A stretch of 5,522 nucleotides of DNA from Chloroflexota bacterium. GTDB taxonomy: Bacteria; Chloroflexota; Anaerolineae; UBA1429. The translations under genes and the position numbers were made by a program. The first letter of the stretch is position 1; each line of letters starts with the position of its first letter. Shown piece after piece: positions 5,404 through 5,522 of the stretch. The stretch covers positions 1 to 5,522 of the forward strand of contig JACIWY010000272.1 in NCBI GenBank assembly GCA_014360745.1, in the 5' to 3' direction. The notes under the pieces were generated by a model that did no database searches, had not been told where the DNA came from, and saw only the letters and a list, made by a program, of their open reading frames with translations.

Positions 5404-5522
5404 TCAGGCTTGTGCCTCTTCTAATTTTTGTCGATAGGCATCCAGTACGTTCACCAGGCCGCGCAACACGGCCGCCAGGGTGTTCACCAAGCCACTGATC
5501 GGGGCTTGGATGCCACCCACAA
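5404..5522 (-). CDS. rplJ: 50S ribosomal protein L10 (uL10), C-terminal fragment
   Basis: Only the last 38 codons plus the stop (TGA, complement of TCA 5404-5406) are inside the window; the gene continues past the right edge. The fragment reads GGIQAPISGLVNTLAAVL and then RGLVNVLDAYRQKLEEAQA. This matches the end of the L10 RNA-binding domain (the 'P-ISGLVN-L...LRGLV-VL-A' pattern) followed by the C-terminal helix that holds L7/L12 dimers. Its place 40 nt upstream of rplL in the same direction confirms the assignment. The C-terminal helix is short in what can be seen. Confidence 0.92.
   Translation of the reverse strand, partial: VGGIQAPISGLVNTLAAVLRGLVNVLDAYRQKLEEAQA

Noticed and set aside
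5031..5498. A 155-aa open frame on the + strand opposite rplL and rplJ
   Set aside because: It mirrors the Ala/Glu-rich hinge of L7/L12 as Gly/Phe/Leu-rich sequence. The minus-strand ribosomal genes are certain.

Overview
This GC-rich window is a compact stretch of bacterial chromosome with no mobile elements or CRISPR arrays. The proteins suggest a member of the Chloroflexota (Anaerolineae-like). This rests on the general look of the MurJ, class V aminotransferase and L7/L12 sequences and is a tentative inference, not a search result. The cell evidently makes selenoproteins, because its selD gene contains an in-frame UGA at the catalytic position.

Left block (1-3583, + strand): three closely spaced genes that look co-transcribed. 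They are the 3' part of a protein that may have a galactose-mutarotase-like fold, a class V PLP-dependent aminotransferase (alanine/serine-glyoxylate type, 360 aa), and a MurJ/MviN-family lipid II flippase. The gaps are 25 and 27 nt. The functions do not form an obvious single pathway.

Middle (3584-3836): a 253-nt intergenic region rich in inverted repeats. It holds several small hairpins behind murJ, a promoter with a perfect TATAAT box (3742-3747), and a long GC-rich hairpin (3759-3789) in the predicted selD leader.

selD (3837-4916, + strand): selenide, water dikinase (selenophosphate synthetase). A plain ORF caller cuts it off at a TTG at 3963, because TGA 3915-3917 reads as a stop. Translation through that codon restores the classic N-terminus, RLTQMAKAAG-Sec-GGK, with selenocysteine where E. 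coli SelD has Cys17 and a Lys three residues later. Two stem-loops directly downstream of the UGA are SECIS candidates. The better one has a GGUCA apical loop. SelD makes the selenophosphate needed for its own selenocysteine, so the enzyme depends on its own product.

Right block (- strand): rplL (ribosomal protein L7/L12, GTG start with a strong Shine-Dalgarno) and, upstream of it, the last 38 codons of rplJ (L10), in the usual rplJ-rplL order. selD and rplL converge on a 63-nt gap that carries a perfect 12-bp inverted repeat.

The most notable content is the selenocysteine-encoding selD with its SECIS candidates and structured leader. The enzyme family itself is known, and I see no evidence of a wholly new system.
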